A DNA stretch of 64,000 nt. Origin: Winogradskyella endarachnes (GTDB lineage: Bacteria; Bacteroidota; Bacteroidia; Flavobacteriales; Flavobacteriaceae). How positions within the stretch are numbered: the first letter of the stretch is position 1; every line of letters starts with the position of its first letter. The translations under genes were made by a program, and so were the position numbers. The stretch is taken from NCBI RefSeq assembly GCF_009741275.1, contig NZ_WOWS01000003.1:1-64000 (forward strand). The letters run 5' to 3'. The notes under the pieces were generated by a model, which saw only the letters and a list, made by a program, of their open reading frames with translations, had not been told where the DNA came from and ran no database searches. Of this stretch, positions 7,585 to 15,532 are shown piece after piece.

Positions 7585-9513
7585 GTAGTTTTTGTTTATT
7601 ACTATATCGTCTTCAATTTTTAATAAAGTCAAGATTACTATTTTCAGGATTAAGAAATAATCATTTTTATGTTTTTGTTCAGATTGAGTATTTGTTCCGT
7701 GAGAATATTTATTTCTTAAATCATATCCGTTAGTGTATATTTTTTGGTTTAAATAAAAGTTTAAGTATTTCACTTCTTCTTTAGAGAACAATGTGTTTTC
7801 AATAAATAATTTTTTCTCTTTTATTAGTATGTCAATTTCATCTCTAACAAATTTTGGATAATGCCAGTAACTCAATAATTCATTTCTATGTAATTCTCTA
7901 ATGATGTATATTAAAGTGATTTTATCTATTTCTATAATATTTTTTTCATTAATGGTAAGATAACCATCTTTAATGAGATTTTGTATTACGTCTTTTTGGT
8001 AACTTGAAAAATCATCTATGTTGACAGTTTCCTTTATTAATAAGTCAAATAAATTTTTATGTTTTGTGCCAAAGGTTTCAGTGTAGTACATATGACTTTG
8101 GTCGGAAAAAAATAGATGCTTAAGTTGTAGAATTAAACTATGATTTGAATACACATATTTACAGTTGTTAAGACTGATAATTTGACTAAATCCAATGGGT
8201 TTAGAACTCATTTGTAGAAGTTCTATGTCTATTTCACCGTCTTCAGATAAGTTTTTATATTGTTTTAATAAAAAATCAAAATCAGGTAAAAGAGTTCTGA
8301 TTTTATCTAATTCAGGAGAACCTGAAACTCTAACTTGAAATATTAAATTATTAGATTCAAGTAGCTCGTTTATATGTGCAACATATGAATTGATTATTTG
8401 TTCAATTCCGATATTTCTTCCTTTAAGATAATGTTCAAATAAATTTAGTTGTATAATGGATAACATTTCTTTTTTTCTAAATATCTCTCCAACTTCATAC
8501 TCATTTTTTGATTTTAAACCCATTACACGTTCTAAAACATCTAATTCAGAAGTTTTACTTACGAAATATATTAGTGAGGTTTCATCTATATAATTGAATA
8601 GAAAGCCAAAAACTTTAAATAAATCAACTTGTTTTTCAATACTATTTAGGAATTTTTCGCTGTAGGTTACATCAAGTATTCCATTTTCATTTTTAAATAT
8701 TACTGGTTCATCTTGGTCTTTTTTTAGTCCGCCTTGAACTCTAATACTCCAAGTATTTCCTTTTTCGATTATTTCATTATTTTGTTCTTTAGCCTTTTTC
8801 TTTGCTCTATACCTTGTTTTGTCAGAAAGTTTTAAATCATTTGAGTTTTTTGAATTTTCGATTAATCTGAGATAATTTAGGTTAGAGTCATCGGAGTCTA
8901 TGTAACTATTGATTATTTTTTCTTTATCCTCTAAGCTTAAATTTTTTGGGAAGTAATATTTGGGGAGTTTTGTTTCATTTCTACTTTCTTCAAATTGAGA
9001 AAGTAAAATTTCAGCAGATTTTTTATATGACATTAGAAAATCCCTGATTACTTTATTGAATTTTTGAACAATGTTTTTTTGAAGAAGTATGTTATTAATT
9101 TGACTTGAGAAATTTTCAAGAATTTCACTAAATGTAGGATGAGATATGTTTTTATAAACACTTAGCTTATTAATTAATTCCCAAAAGTTTTCTTTATAAT
9201 TATACTCTAAGCCTTCTAATGTTTTCTCTATGTTTAAATCGTTAAGTTCTAAAATTTTATTTTTTAGACTTAACCATTTTTTTTCAACTATTTGATTGTA
9301 TTTCTCTTTATCAGAGTCATCCCATTTTGTTAAAAATAAATTGTTGTCGAAATATAATTTTATGTTGTAAAATTCAAATAGGTCATTAAACGTGAAACCT
9401 TGGTCATAATTTAAATTGTCTAATAATTTCTCTGCTTTAGTCAGACTATGACCTGTAGCCATATCTTCTTTTGAATAAAATACTATTCTATTAATTCCTT
9501 TTCTTGAGCTCAC
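7579..9513 (-). CDS. Large HEPN-like cassette protein (644 aa)
   Basis: A long, lysine-rich, mostly helical cytosolic protein with no recognised N-terminal domain. Near the C-terminus, DLRNKYSHG (R600-N-K-Y-S-H605) is the Rx4H signature and surrounding pattern of HEPN domains as found in abortive-infection and DUF4209-type proteins. I infer an RNA-targeting defence role. The first in-frame start after an upstream stop is GTG 9513; ATG 9462 (codon 18) is an alternative. The stop codon is the TAA formed by the cassette boundary, giving a C-terminal tail encoded by the attC-like terminus. Junction TTAGCAGTA/TACTGCTAA. Confidence 0.7.
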   Translation of the reverse strand: MSSRKGINRIVFYSKEDMATGHSLTKAEKLLDNLNYDQGFTFNDLFEFYNIKLYFDNNLFLTKWDDSDKEKYNQIVEKKWLSLKNKILELNDLNIEKTLEGLEYNYKENFWELINKLSVYKNISHPTFSEILENFSSQINNILLQKNIVQKFNKVIRDFLMSYKKSAEILLSQFEESRNETKLPKYYFPKNLSLEDKEKIINSYIDSDDSNLNYLRLIENSKNSNDLKLSDKTRYRAKKKAKEQNNEIIEKGNTWSIRVQGGLKKDQDEPVIFKNENGILDVTYSEKFLNSIEKQVDLFKVFGFLFNYIDETSLIYFVSKTSELDVLERVMGLKSKNEYEVGEIFRKKEMLSIIQLNLFEHYLKGRNIGIEQIINSYVAHINELLESNNLIFQVRVSGSPELDKIRTLLPDFDFLLKQYKNLSEDGEIDIELLQMSSKPIGFSQIISLNNCKYVYSNHSLILQLKHLFFSDQSHMYYTETFGTKHKNLFDLLIKETVNIDDFSSYQKDVIQNLIKDGYLTINEKNIIEIDKITLIYIIRELHRNELLSYWHYPKFVRDEIDILIKEKKLFIENTLFSKEEVKYLNFYLNQKIYTNGYDLRNKYSHGTNTQSEQKHKNDYFLILKIVILTLLKIEDDIVINKNYC

Positions 9514-9530
9514 ATTTTTTATCGAATTAC

Positions 9531-9663
9531 TGCTAACGTCTCGTATAAGCGTCAGTTACGGGTTAAATTAGCGATTATTTTTGGTTTAGCACAGGCTTAG
9601 GCAATTCCGAGTGGATTCGGACGTAGTCGAATCCGCCGTAATTGCGTTTATACATTGTTGTGC
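9531..9663 (-). repeat. attC-like site 9 (133 bp)
   Basis: The site runs from TGCTAAC (9531-9537) to GTTGTGC (9657-9663). Arms GTATAAGCGTCAGTTACGG and CCGTAATTGCGTTTATAC pair with some mismatches. The inner hairpin is GGATTCGGACG against CGAATCC. This is the most diverged of the short sites. Confidence 0.7.
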
Positions 9664-9670
9664 ATAGTAT

Positions 9671-10399
9671 TTATTTTTTTAATCTTTTACTTTTCAACTT
9701 CATTCCTTTACTTGGAATCTCGTACAATGTATCAAATACATTTTCAACTATTTCAATTGCTAAATTCAAATCCTCTTTCGAGGGAAGTGAAAGCTCGTGA
9801 ACTGCCTCATTTCCTAAAAATCTGTGTTCGTGTAAAATGTCAGCATATTGAGCTGTAAGTTTTCCGCTTTCGTGAAGTCCGTTTATTTTTCCCTGAAGAT
9901 TAGTTCTTAATTTTTTGTCTTTAGAACCGTCTTTTTTGATTATTTCTACATTTCCGCCTGTTATTCCATTTTCTTGACATAACCCTTCAACTAACGCTCT
10001 TACTCCGGCTCCACAAAGTGTCAGATTTCCGTTGTTGTAGCTGTCAATTGTCTCACTATATATTCTTTGCAAATTGTATGGAACATTGAAATAATGTTTT
10101 GTTGTCAAAGTGTCTTTACCTCTTTTAGGGTAAATACGAATTGTTGGTATTGGTCGATATTCGTGGTCTGTGTTTTCTGAATTTATTGAGTAATATCTGA
10201 ATGAAACGGTATCACAACCTAAACATTGAATAATCTCGTAATCTGTATTCCAGTCGAACGAAGCATAATTCCCCCAAGGTTCAGTTCCTTTTTCATTAAT
10301 AGAGGTAAGAACTTTATGTTTGGTTGTATTTTCGCAGGAAGTACAGAGAACCTTTTCAATTTTGTCTTTTGTTTTATCGTTTTCAAATTCAACTTTCAT
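9671..10399 (-). CDS. DUF4145 protein with N-terminal zinc ribbon
   Basis: 242 aa. Paired cysteines C19-x2-C22 and C59-x2-C62 suggest a zinc ribbon. Residues ~105-225 match DUF4145 (GAGVRALVEGLC, then LTAQYADILHEHRFLGNEAV with H201, then PSKEDLNLAIEIVENV), a HEPN-like helical domain common next to or inside restriction-modification and other defence genes. Its exact activity is unknown. It starts at ATG 10399 and is a single-gene cassette with junction TTGTGCATA/TATGCACAA. Together with the CBS-HEPN and the 644-aa protein it is the third HEPN-like product in the array. Confidence 0.85.
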   Translation of the reverse strand: MKVEFENDKTKDKIEKVLCTSCENTTKHKVLTSINEKGTEPWGNYASFDWNTDYEIIQCLGCDTVSFRYYSINSENTDHEYRPIPTIRIYPKRGKDTLTTKHYFNVPYNLQRIYSETIDSYNNGNLTLCGAGVRALVEGLCQENGITGGNVEIIKKDGSKDKKLRTNLQGKINGLHESGKLTAQYADILHEHRFLGNEAVHELSLPSKEDLNLAIEIVENVFDTLYEIPSKGMKLKSKRLKK

Positions 10400-10424
10400 T
10401 GATTTTCGGTTTTCTGAATATTAT

Positions 10425-10555
10425 GCACAACGGTCTCGGCTATGAACAGTTGCGTGTGTTAGTACAGACTTTTGCAAGTATACCACAAGCTGAAAATTCC
10501 TGCGGAATTTTCAGGATAAGCCTGTAATAGCAATTATTTATAGCCATTGTTGTGC
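10425..10555 (-). repeat. attC-like site 10 (131 bp)
   Basis: The site runs from GCACAAC (10425-10431) to GTTGTGC (10549-10555). Arms GGCTATGAACAGTTGCG and GCAATTATTTATAGCC pair. The central hairpin is CTGAAAATTCC/GGAATTTTCAG. It belongs to the same subfamily as sites 1 and 3. Confidence 0.8.
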
Positions 10556-10641
10556 GTTCGTTTTTTATTCATACTTTTTTATTTCATTAATCCAGAGTAA
10601 AGCTCAATTTTTCTTCAGTTTGGTTAATTCCTTTATGTTTT

Positions 10642-11058
10642 TTATTTGTCAATTCTGGCACAAATCCAAGTCGCTTCAGCAATTGGTTCATTTCTTGCAT
10701 ATGCAATTCCAGATTGTTTTATTAACCTGTCGCTCACTCTAATGTTTTTAATGACATATTTAATCTCTTCATTGTAAGTCACTCCTTTTAAAAAAGTTAC
10801 TTTTGACATACTTGCCAATCCGAAAAATCCATTTGCAAGTCCAGCTTTCTTAACTCCTGCGCCTCCACATTGAGCCATTGATTCAACCAAAATCATTCCT
10901 GGAATAAAATTATATTCAGGGAAACTACCTGTTAACATATTGTTCGATTTGTCAAAACTTTTTATTCCAATAATCTCTTTTTCATTTGCAGTTAGAATTT
11001 TATCTACAAACAAAAAAGGAAATCTGTGTGGAATTAATTTTTCTATTTCTGTTTCCAT
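10642..11058 (-). CDS. FabZ-like hotdog protein, catalytic His replaced by Ser
   Basis: 138 aa, a single hotdog fold with clear FabZ landmarks: LIPHRFPFLFVDKI at the N-terminus, PGMILVESMAQCGG (E59), and EATWICAR at the C-terminus. In FabZ the catalytic His lies in a G-H-F-P loop just before the PGV/E helix. Here the loop reads G-S-F-P (S45), while the Glu is kept. It may therefore be a binding or non-dehydratase variant. Its role among defence-like cassettes is unclear; lipid or pigment modification is possible. It starts at ATG 11058. Its junction pair (TTGTGCGTT versus AGTCACAA side) is imperfect, the only such case in the array. Confidence 0.8.
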   Translation of the reverse strand: METEIEKLIPHRFPFLFVDKILTANEKEIIGIKSFDKSNNMLTGSFPEYNFIPGMILVESMAQCGGAGVKKAGLANGFFGLASMSKVTFLKGVTYNEEIKYVIKNIRVSDRLIKQSGIAYARNEPIAEATWICARIDK

Positions 11059-11088
11059 TTTTATTCAGGATTTCGTTTTTCAAATGAC

Positions 11089-11219
11089 TCACAACGGTCT
11101 CGTGTATGAGTAGTAGCGGATTTCTAGGCATTAACTTTCAGTTTAGCACTGACCTTTGTTTTATGTTTATACTTTCGTTTTATCACTTAAACCGCTATTA
11201 CTTATACACATTGTTCTCT
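11089..11219 (-). repeat. attC-like site 11 (131 bp)
   Basis: The site runs from TCACAAC (11089-11095) to GTTCTCT (11213-11219). Arms GTGTATGAGTAGTAGCGG and CCGCTATTACTTATACAC pair well. The interior is unrelated to the other sites, with only a weak internal fold. Confidence 0.75.
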
Positions 11220-11248
11220 GCTGGCTTTTTCATTCCGTTTGTCTGTCA

Positions 11249-11316
11249 GCGTTGGCGTGAAAGCACATTGCAACCGCAGGAACGAGGATTGCAATGTGCT
11301 TGAACATTGCGTTGGC
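11249..11316. repeat. Palindromic repeat at the distal end of the restriction unit
   Basis: A perfect 13-bp inverted repeat, AAGCACATTGCAA (11261-11273) and TTGCAATGTGCTT (11289-11301), is flanked by direct copies of GCGTTGGC (11249-11256, 11309-11316). It sits right after the stop of the restriction enzyme, so it could also act as a terminator. A related copy lies at 15416-15479, on the other side of the same operon, sharing TTGGCGTG and ATGTGCTTGA in the same orientation. Confidence 0.65.
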
Positions 11317-11317
11317 T

Positions 11318-14300
11318 TTATTCCAAACACTTTTTCAATATCGTTTCTTTCTGTTTTGGAATTTTAGCTATTTGTGTTTCTAATTCGTTTATCTTTTTTT
11401 CCAGTTTTTCAATTTCAGAAGCAATTTTTTCTTGTTCTTTTAGAGTTGGTAAAAGAATCTCTATTGGTTTTAAATTCATCACAGATAAACCTGGCTGTGC
11501 AGTTCCTGTTGCATATTGATTCAAATTCATAAAAACCAACTTGTAATGTAACCAAAAAGTGTCTACACTTTCTTTTGTATAAGCTACTAAAGCGTGTTCT
11601 GTGGCGTGAAATTTCCCATCTACTAAATGAATATTTCCACATAATGCTCCTTGTCTTCCGACTAAAGAAAATAATCCGTCATTAGTATAAGTTTCCGTAT
11701 AACCTCTTAAACCATTTCCTCCATAGCAAGGAAATAAGTTAGGTTTAGAAACCTTTTCTATATCGCCAGCTTTAACAAATTTACCTGCTTTTAATTCGCA
11801 AACTTCATCTAATCGTTTTTTAGTTCCTTTGTTGTCAATAAAGTATTGCTTTATTTCACTTCTAAGATTGTTAATGCCTTTGACAGCTTTCTCTTCTTGT
11901 TTTTCTAAAACCTCAATTTCAGAAACTATTTTTTGTTGAACTTTTATTGGTGGTAGAGGAATCTTTATCGAGTTAATAACACCTGACAAATTGTTTATGT
12001 TAGAACCGCTTCCAATATCCCTAATTGATTGCCTTAGAATTGTATTCAGAAGTTGAAAAATGTATTTTGATTCATTACCCTTCACTCTAATAATTCCCAT
12101 AAAACCACCAGCAAAATACTCTGTATCATCATTTATAAAAGCAACCTTTCCCAAATGTTGCTTACTTCCACTTGAAAAACAAATGAAAATATCGTTCTTT
12201 TTTAATCTCTTTTCTTCAGAAATTTTGAAGTCGGTATTTAAGAAAATTTCCTTGTTTAGTTCAAATTTCCCACTTAAAGTAATGTTGTCTGCCGTTAAAA
12301 TAATTTTATCGGTTGTGTTATTTGATTGGTCACTTTTTGAATAAGTAACACCTCTTATAATTTTTGCAACTTCATCAAATCTTTTACTTTCCCACTTACT
12401 CTCAATTTTTACTTTTTTTTTAACCGTAAGCGAAATGTTTTTTTCAAAATCTGCTCGGTCAAAGGTTAGCATATCAATTAAGTTTTGATAGCTTACATTT
12501 TCTTTTAGAAATTCGGGAATTTCTAAATTAAATTTATTTTCCGTAAAAGCCTTATGAATGTATGTGCTTGCTTTGTTCTCGTTTGCAAAGTCTTTTATGT
12601 CGTATAGTTGTGTGCATTCATCAATAGTTTTGCTACGTTGAATTGGATGCATTCCTTCACTTCCTCTACGGTTGCTAAATTCGTAACCTAAAAACTGCTT
12701 TTCTTTGTTTTTTTGTCCTGTCTTTACTAAAACAACTTTTTGATTAAAAGACAGAATGAAATAAAGTAGTTTTTCTTTTTCTACGTCTAATATTTTAGCC
12801 AATTTATCTTCTTCTTTTTTGGCTTTAATTTTCTTGTCGTATTCTTTAAATATTTCGTGCTGTTTTATAGAATTACTTGGCTTTTTCTGTAATAAGGTTT
12901 TATAATCTTTAAACGCAACATCTTCCCAAACGTGGATTAAGTATTTAGCTATTGGTTTTTCAATACCGTTTATGGTAATGTCTTTATGATTAGTAAAGAA
13001 TGTTGTTAAAGATTTTTCAACTTGTTCAGCAATGGTATCTTCTCTACGCTTTAAAAATAGCGTAACTGTATTTGTGCCAGTTGCCATAAATGTTGCCGAA
13101 CCCAATTCGGTAATTGCTACAACATCAAATGATTTTAAAATAATTTCTCTTGCTTGTGCATAAATACCTGAATTACTTAAAATAGAACTCGGTAAAATTA
13201 TGGCAGCAATTCCATCAGTTTTTAATAATTGTTTTGTTCGTTCAATAAACAAACATTCTATTTCAGAACTTCTATCTGTTAGACTGTCAAAAAGTTCAAA
13301 GTCTTTGTTGGCATAAATGTTTTTTAAATCGCCTTTAAAAGAGCTTACAGAATAGGGCGGATTAGAAACAATGAATGAGAATTGAGATTTTTCTGCATTC
13401 TTTTTTAGTAAACCTCTATAACTTTTAGAGTATTTGAAATTGTCTAATCCATCTCCGTGAATTACTTGTGCTAAACCATCCCCATAAAAATAGCAACCAA
13501 CTTTAGCAACTTTTACTAATCGGTAATCTTTTTCAATTCCGTAAACATATTTACTTGCCCAATCGTATTTCTTTTTTCTCCAAACTTCGACAAAATCTTC
13601 TGCTTCTTGTGTTTCCAATTTTGACGTGTCAATATCTTGCTCAATCACACGTTGGTATTCTTCCATTACTTCGGTTAAGAAGTGGCCGCTACCAACACTA
13701 TAATCAATTACAGCAGGAAGTTCTGGAATAGACTGATTTAATTGCTCTTTTATGTATTGAGAAATAGGCAAAGAACGAACAATAAAACGAGTAATTGGTG
13801 GTGGCGTAAAAAACTGACCCGCTTCTTGTTTTAAACCTGTTGTTAATAGTCGTTCAAAGAAATCGCTTAAATGTTGCTGTTTTCTTGGGTAACGAATTTG
13901 ATATTTTTGAAGTAACTGTACTACTTCTTTTAGTACTTTTTGATTGTCTTCAAAAGTTTCTTCATCAAAAACATCTTTAATGTCATAAACCTTGTTGAAA
14001 AGAAGAATATGCTTCTTTTTTTCTTCTAACTCTTTTTGAGTTTTGTAGCTGAACATATCATCTGAAATTCCTCTAACTTCTTTTTTAAGGAAGTCGTACA
14101 TTCCAGATTTATAAAGGTTAATTAGTCGAATTTGGAAATCTACAGCGTTGTCTTTATGCTCTTTCCATTGAAAATCAAGTTCTTTATTGTCTCTCTTTTT
14201 CTCATCAAATATTTTTGCTAAGAAAAGATTGAAAATTTTGTTGAAAGCATTTGGTTTGTCAGAAACAGAGTGTTTTCTAAGAATTGATAAAAATTCATGA

Positions 14301-14983
14301 AATATCTTTTTACTATCTTCTTCGTTAAGTGGTTTTAAATCTTTTTTTGTTAGTTTTTTACTTTCAAAAAGATATGGTTTTACCCAATCGTCAAAAATTC
14401 CGTTAGTGTTGGTTACTTTATTCCATCTATCAAAAACATCTTCTACATTTCCAGCTTGTCGGTAATGGTCTTCGATTTTTATGATTTCATTTCTAAATTG
14501 AACTGTGTTTTTGTCAAGTTTAGAAGCATAGAGCATTAAAATATCAGCCGATTTATCTTGTTGAAAGTAAGTCATTAACTGACCACCATCTTTTTCAGTT
14601 TTCTTAAACTCTTTTTCAAATTCCTTTCCCCAAGTTTTGCATTCAATCATTAAATATGCAGAACCATCTTCACGAGTTACTAAAATATCAAGCCAACCGC
14701 CACTTGCTCCGTGACCAACTTTGTATTTTTTTTCTAAGATTATATTTTCGGGTTTGTAGCCCTTTTCAAGAAGTCTGTCCACACATTCTAAAACCACCCA
14801 ATTTTCTTGTTGCGAAAAATTTTGAGTTGTTTCTCTTCCTGCGGTTATTTTGTTTCCGAAGTCAAATTGTTTTTTTTCAAAATCAATTTCAATAGCGTAG
14901 CTATTATATTTCTTGTGAAATATTCCCGAAGTATTTTCTTTAGGTTTAAACCCTAATGCTTGTATGAGTTTCTTTTCTTCCAT
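11318..14983 (-). CDS. Fused restriction-methylase-specificity enzyme (type IIG/type I-like)
   Basis: 1221 aa, combining all functions of a restriction-modification system. The N-terminal nuclease is of type I HsdR-N kind (GWLDILVTREDGSAYLMIEC: D99, E114-C-K116). The N6-adenine methylase core has QEAGQFFTPPPI (387-398), motif I DYSVGSGHF (427-435) and motif IV NPPYS (541-545). The C-terminal third has two HsdS-like target-recognition halves beginning near KRFDEVAKIIRG and KKRLDEVCELKAGK. It should methylate adenine and cut at a bipartite site; no separate S subunit is seen. Its ATG overlaps the stop codon of the upstream regulator (TAATG), so the two are translationally coupled. Confidence 0.9.
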   Translation of the reverse strand: MEEKKLIQALGFKPKENTSGIFHKKYNSYAIEIDFEKKQFDFGNKITAGRETTQNFSQQENWVVLECVDRLLEKGYKPENIILEKKYKVGHGASGGWLDILVTREDGSAYLMIECKTWGKEFEKEFKKTEKDGGQLMTYFQQDKSADILMLYASKLDKNTVQFRNEIIKIEDHYRQAGNVEDVFDRWNKVTNTNGIFDDWVKPYLFESKKLTKKDLKPLNEEDSKKIFHEFLSILRKHSVSDKPNAFNKIFNLFLAKIFDEKKRDNKELDFQWKEHKDNAVDFQIRLINLYKSGMYDFLKKEVRGISDDMFSYKTQKELEEKKKHILLFNKVYDIKDVFDEETFEDNQKVLKEVVQLLQKYQIRYPRKQQHLSDFFERLLTTGLKQEAGQFFTPPPITRFIVRSLPISQYIKEQLNQSIPELPAVIDYSVGSGHFLTEVMEEYQRVIEQDIDTSKLETQEAEDFVEVWRKKKYDWASKYVYGIEKDYRLVKVAKVGCYFYGDGLAQVIHGDGLDNFKYSKSYRGLLKKNAEKSQFSFIVSNPPYSVSSFKGDLKNIYANKDFELFDSLTDRSSEIECLFIERTKQLLKTDGIAAIILPSSILSNSGIYAQAREIILKSFDVVAITELGSATFMATGTNTVTLFLKRREDTIAEQVEKSLTTFFTNHKDITINGIEKPIAKYLIHVWEDVAFKDYKTLLQKKPSNSIKQHEIFKEYDKKIKAKKEEDKLAKILDVEKEKLLYFILSFNQKVVLVKTGQKNKEKQFLGYEFSNRRGSEGMHPIQRSKTIDECTQLYDIKDFANENKASTYIHKAFTENKFNLEIPEFLKENVSYQNLIDMLTFDRADFEKNISLTVKKKVKIESKWESKRFDEVAKIIRGVTYSKSDQSNNTTDKIILTADNITLSGKFELNKEIFLNTDFKISEEKRLKKNDIFICFSSGSKQHLGKVAFINDDTEYFAGGFMGIIRVKGNESKYIFQLLNTILRQSIRDIGSGSNINNLSGVINSIKIPLPPIKVQQKIVSEIEVLEKQEEKAVKGINNLRSEIKQYFIDNKGTKKRLDEVCELKAGKFVKAGDIEKVSKPNLFPCYGGNGLRGYTETYTNDGLFSLVGRQGALCGNIHLVDGKFHATEHALVAYTKESVDTFWLHYKLVFMNLNQYATGTAQPGLSVMNLKPIEILLPTLKEQEKIASEIEKLEKKINELETQIAKIPKQKETILKKCLE

Positions 14984-15306
14984 TAGAATTTTAATTTTCC
15001 TTGTTTAGCATTTACTGCTTTGATATAAGTTGATTGGTTTTCTGCAACTTTAAAAATGTTATCAGAGCAATTGTATTCATACGCTTCTTTTGCAAATTTG
15101 TCTGCAAAATACAAGTCCTTAACTTGATTGTAATCTAATTGAAATAGTTGGGCAAGTAATTCTAATTTAGCGACTGGAAATCGCTTTCGGTCATTTTCTA
15201 TTTTGCTAACGGCAGGCGTGTTAATCTTCACTTTCGCTCCGAATTCGGTCTGACTCCAACCTTTATTTTCTCGGTTTGTTTTTATGTAGTTTCCGAAACT
15301 TGCCAT
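14983..15306 (-). CDS. XRE-family controller protein of the restriction unit
   Basis: 107 aa. An N-terminal XRE helix-turn-helix (NYIKTNRENKGWSQTEFGAK, then INTPAVSKIENDRKRFP; residues ~5-60) is followed by a short helical tail. It is the first gene of the operon, and its stop overlaps the start of the restriction enzyme gene. Small XRE proteins in this position are usually controller (C) proteins that delay nuclease expression after entry into a new host. This role is inferred from context. It starts at ATG 15306. Confidence 0.85.
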   Translation of the reverse strand: MASFGNYIKTNRENKGWSQTEFGAKVKINTPAVSKIENDRKRFPVAKLELLAQLFQLDYNQVKDLYFADKFAKEAYEYNCSDNIFKVAENQSTYIKAVNAKQGKLKF

Positions 15307-15358
15307 TAATTCATTATACTTTTTATTGTTTTACCCAATTTTGGCAAATTTATGAATT

Positions 15359-15372
15359 CTTACTTCTGTAAG
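15359..15372. promoter_or_regulatory. Candidate controller-protein operator
   Basis: CTTAC-TTCT-GTAAG is a perfect 5-bp palindrome 53 bp upstream of the XRE controller start, a suitable place for autoregulation. A second small palindrome, CCAATTTTGG, lies between it and the gene. Assignment is from position and symmetry only. Confidence 0.35.
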
Positions 15373-15415
15373 CAATTTTTTGGACATATAAAAATCATTT
15401 TTCAAAATCTCATCA

Positions 15416-15479
15416 TTGGCGTGGGGAAAGGCAAGCTCTTTTTATTTTGTGAGGTACGAACAAAATGAAATGTGCTTGA
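15416..15479. repeat. Palindromic repeat at the proximal end of the restriction unit
   Basis: Arms at 15432-15450 and 15460-15478 pair over 19 bp with three mismatches. Flanking TTGGCGTG (15416-15423) and ATGTGCTTGA (15470-15479) match the repeat at 11249-11316 in the same orientation. The two copies therefore bracket the two-gene restriction operon. Confidence 0.6.
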
Positions 15480-15503
15480 CTGTGCGGTGGGTTTTCAGCT
15501 TGC

Positions 15504-15532
15504 AGAGAACACTTATATATACGAAAGTGTCT
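15504..15532 (-). other. Proximal boundary of the cassette array (attI-like?)
   Basis: AGAGAAC (15504-15510) is the last cassette terminus and complements TTCTCTGC at 11214-11221. Beyond it there is no attC-like palindrome; instead there is a short inverted repeat, ACACTT and AAGTGT (within 15510-15531), spaced by 10 nt. Integron attI simple sites consist of two inverted integrase-binding boxes ending in GTT, so this is where an attI would be expected. The identification is tentative because no integrase gene is adjacent. From here to 15821 I see nothing else except a weak CACATCTTTG promoter-like word at 15753-15762. Confidence 0.35.

Larger units (their letters stand above)
146..15510 (-). 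mobile_element. Integron-like gene cassette array (11 complete cassettes, no integrase)
   Basis: Eleven consecutive units each hold one gene (two for the restriction unit), all on the minus strand. Palindromic attC-like sites separate them. Every unit begins, on either strand, with G|TT plus unique bases and ends with the complement of those bases plus AAC. Examples are TTAGCACAC/GTGTGCTAA, TTCTACGCA/TGCGTAGAA, TTGTAGCCA/TGGCTACAA and TTGTGCATA/TATGCACAA. Complementarity is 9 bp in eight cassettes, 8 bp in two and imperfect in one. This matches integron cassettes, where R'' pairs with the cassette's own R' in the excised circle. No IntI gene lies within the window on either side. Gene orientation implies the proximal end is near 15510. 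Confidence 0.8.

Noticed and set aside
146-11219. Repeated palindromes as a CRISPR array
   Set aside because: Repeats are >130 bp, irregularly spaced by whole genes, and vary in sequence while keeping a fold. No short spacers are present.
270-15510. Each cassette as an independent transposon with terminal inverted repeats
   Set aside because: The 8-9 bp end pairs are private to each unit, with no shared terminal repeat, no transposase and no target duplications; the integron model explains them better.
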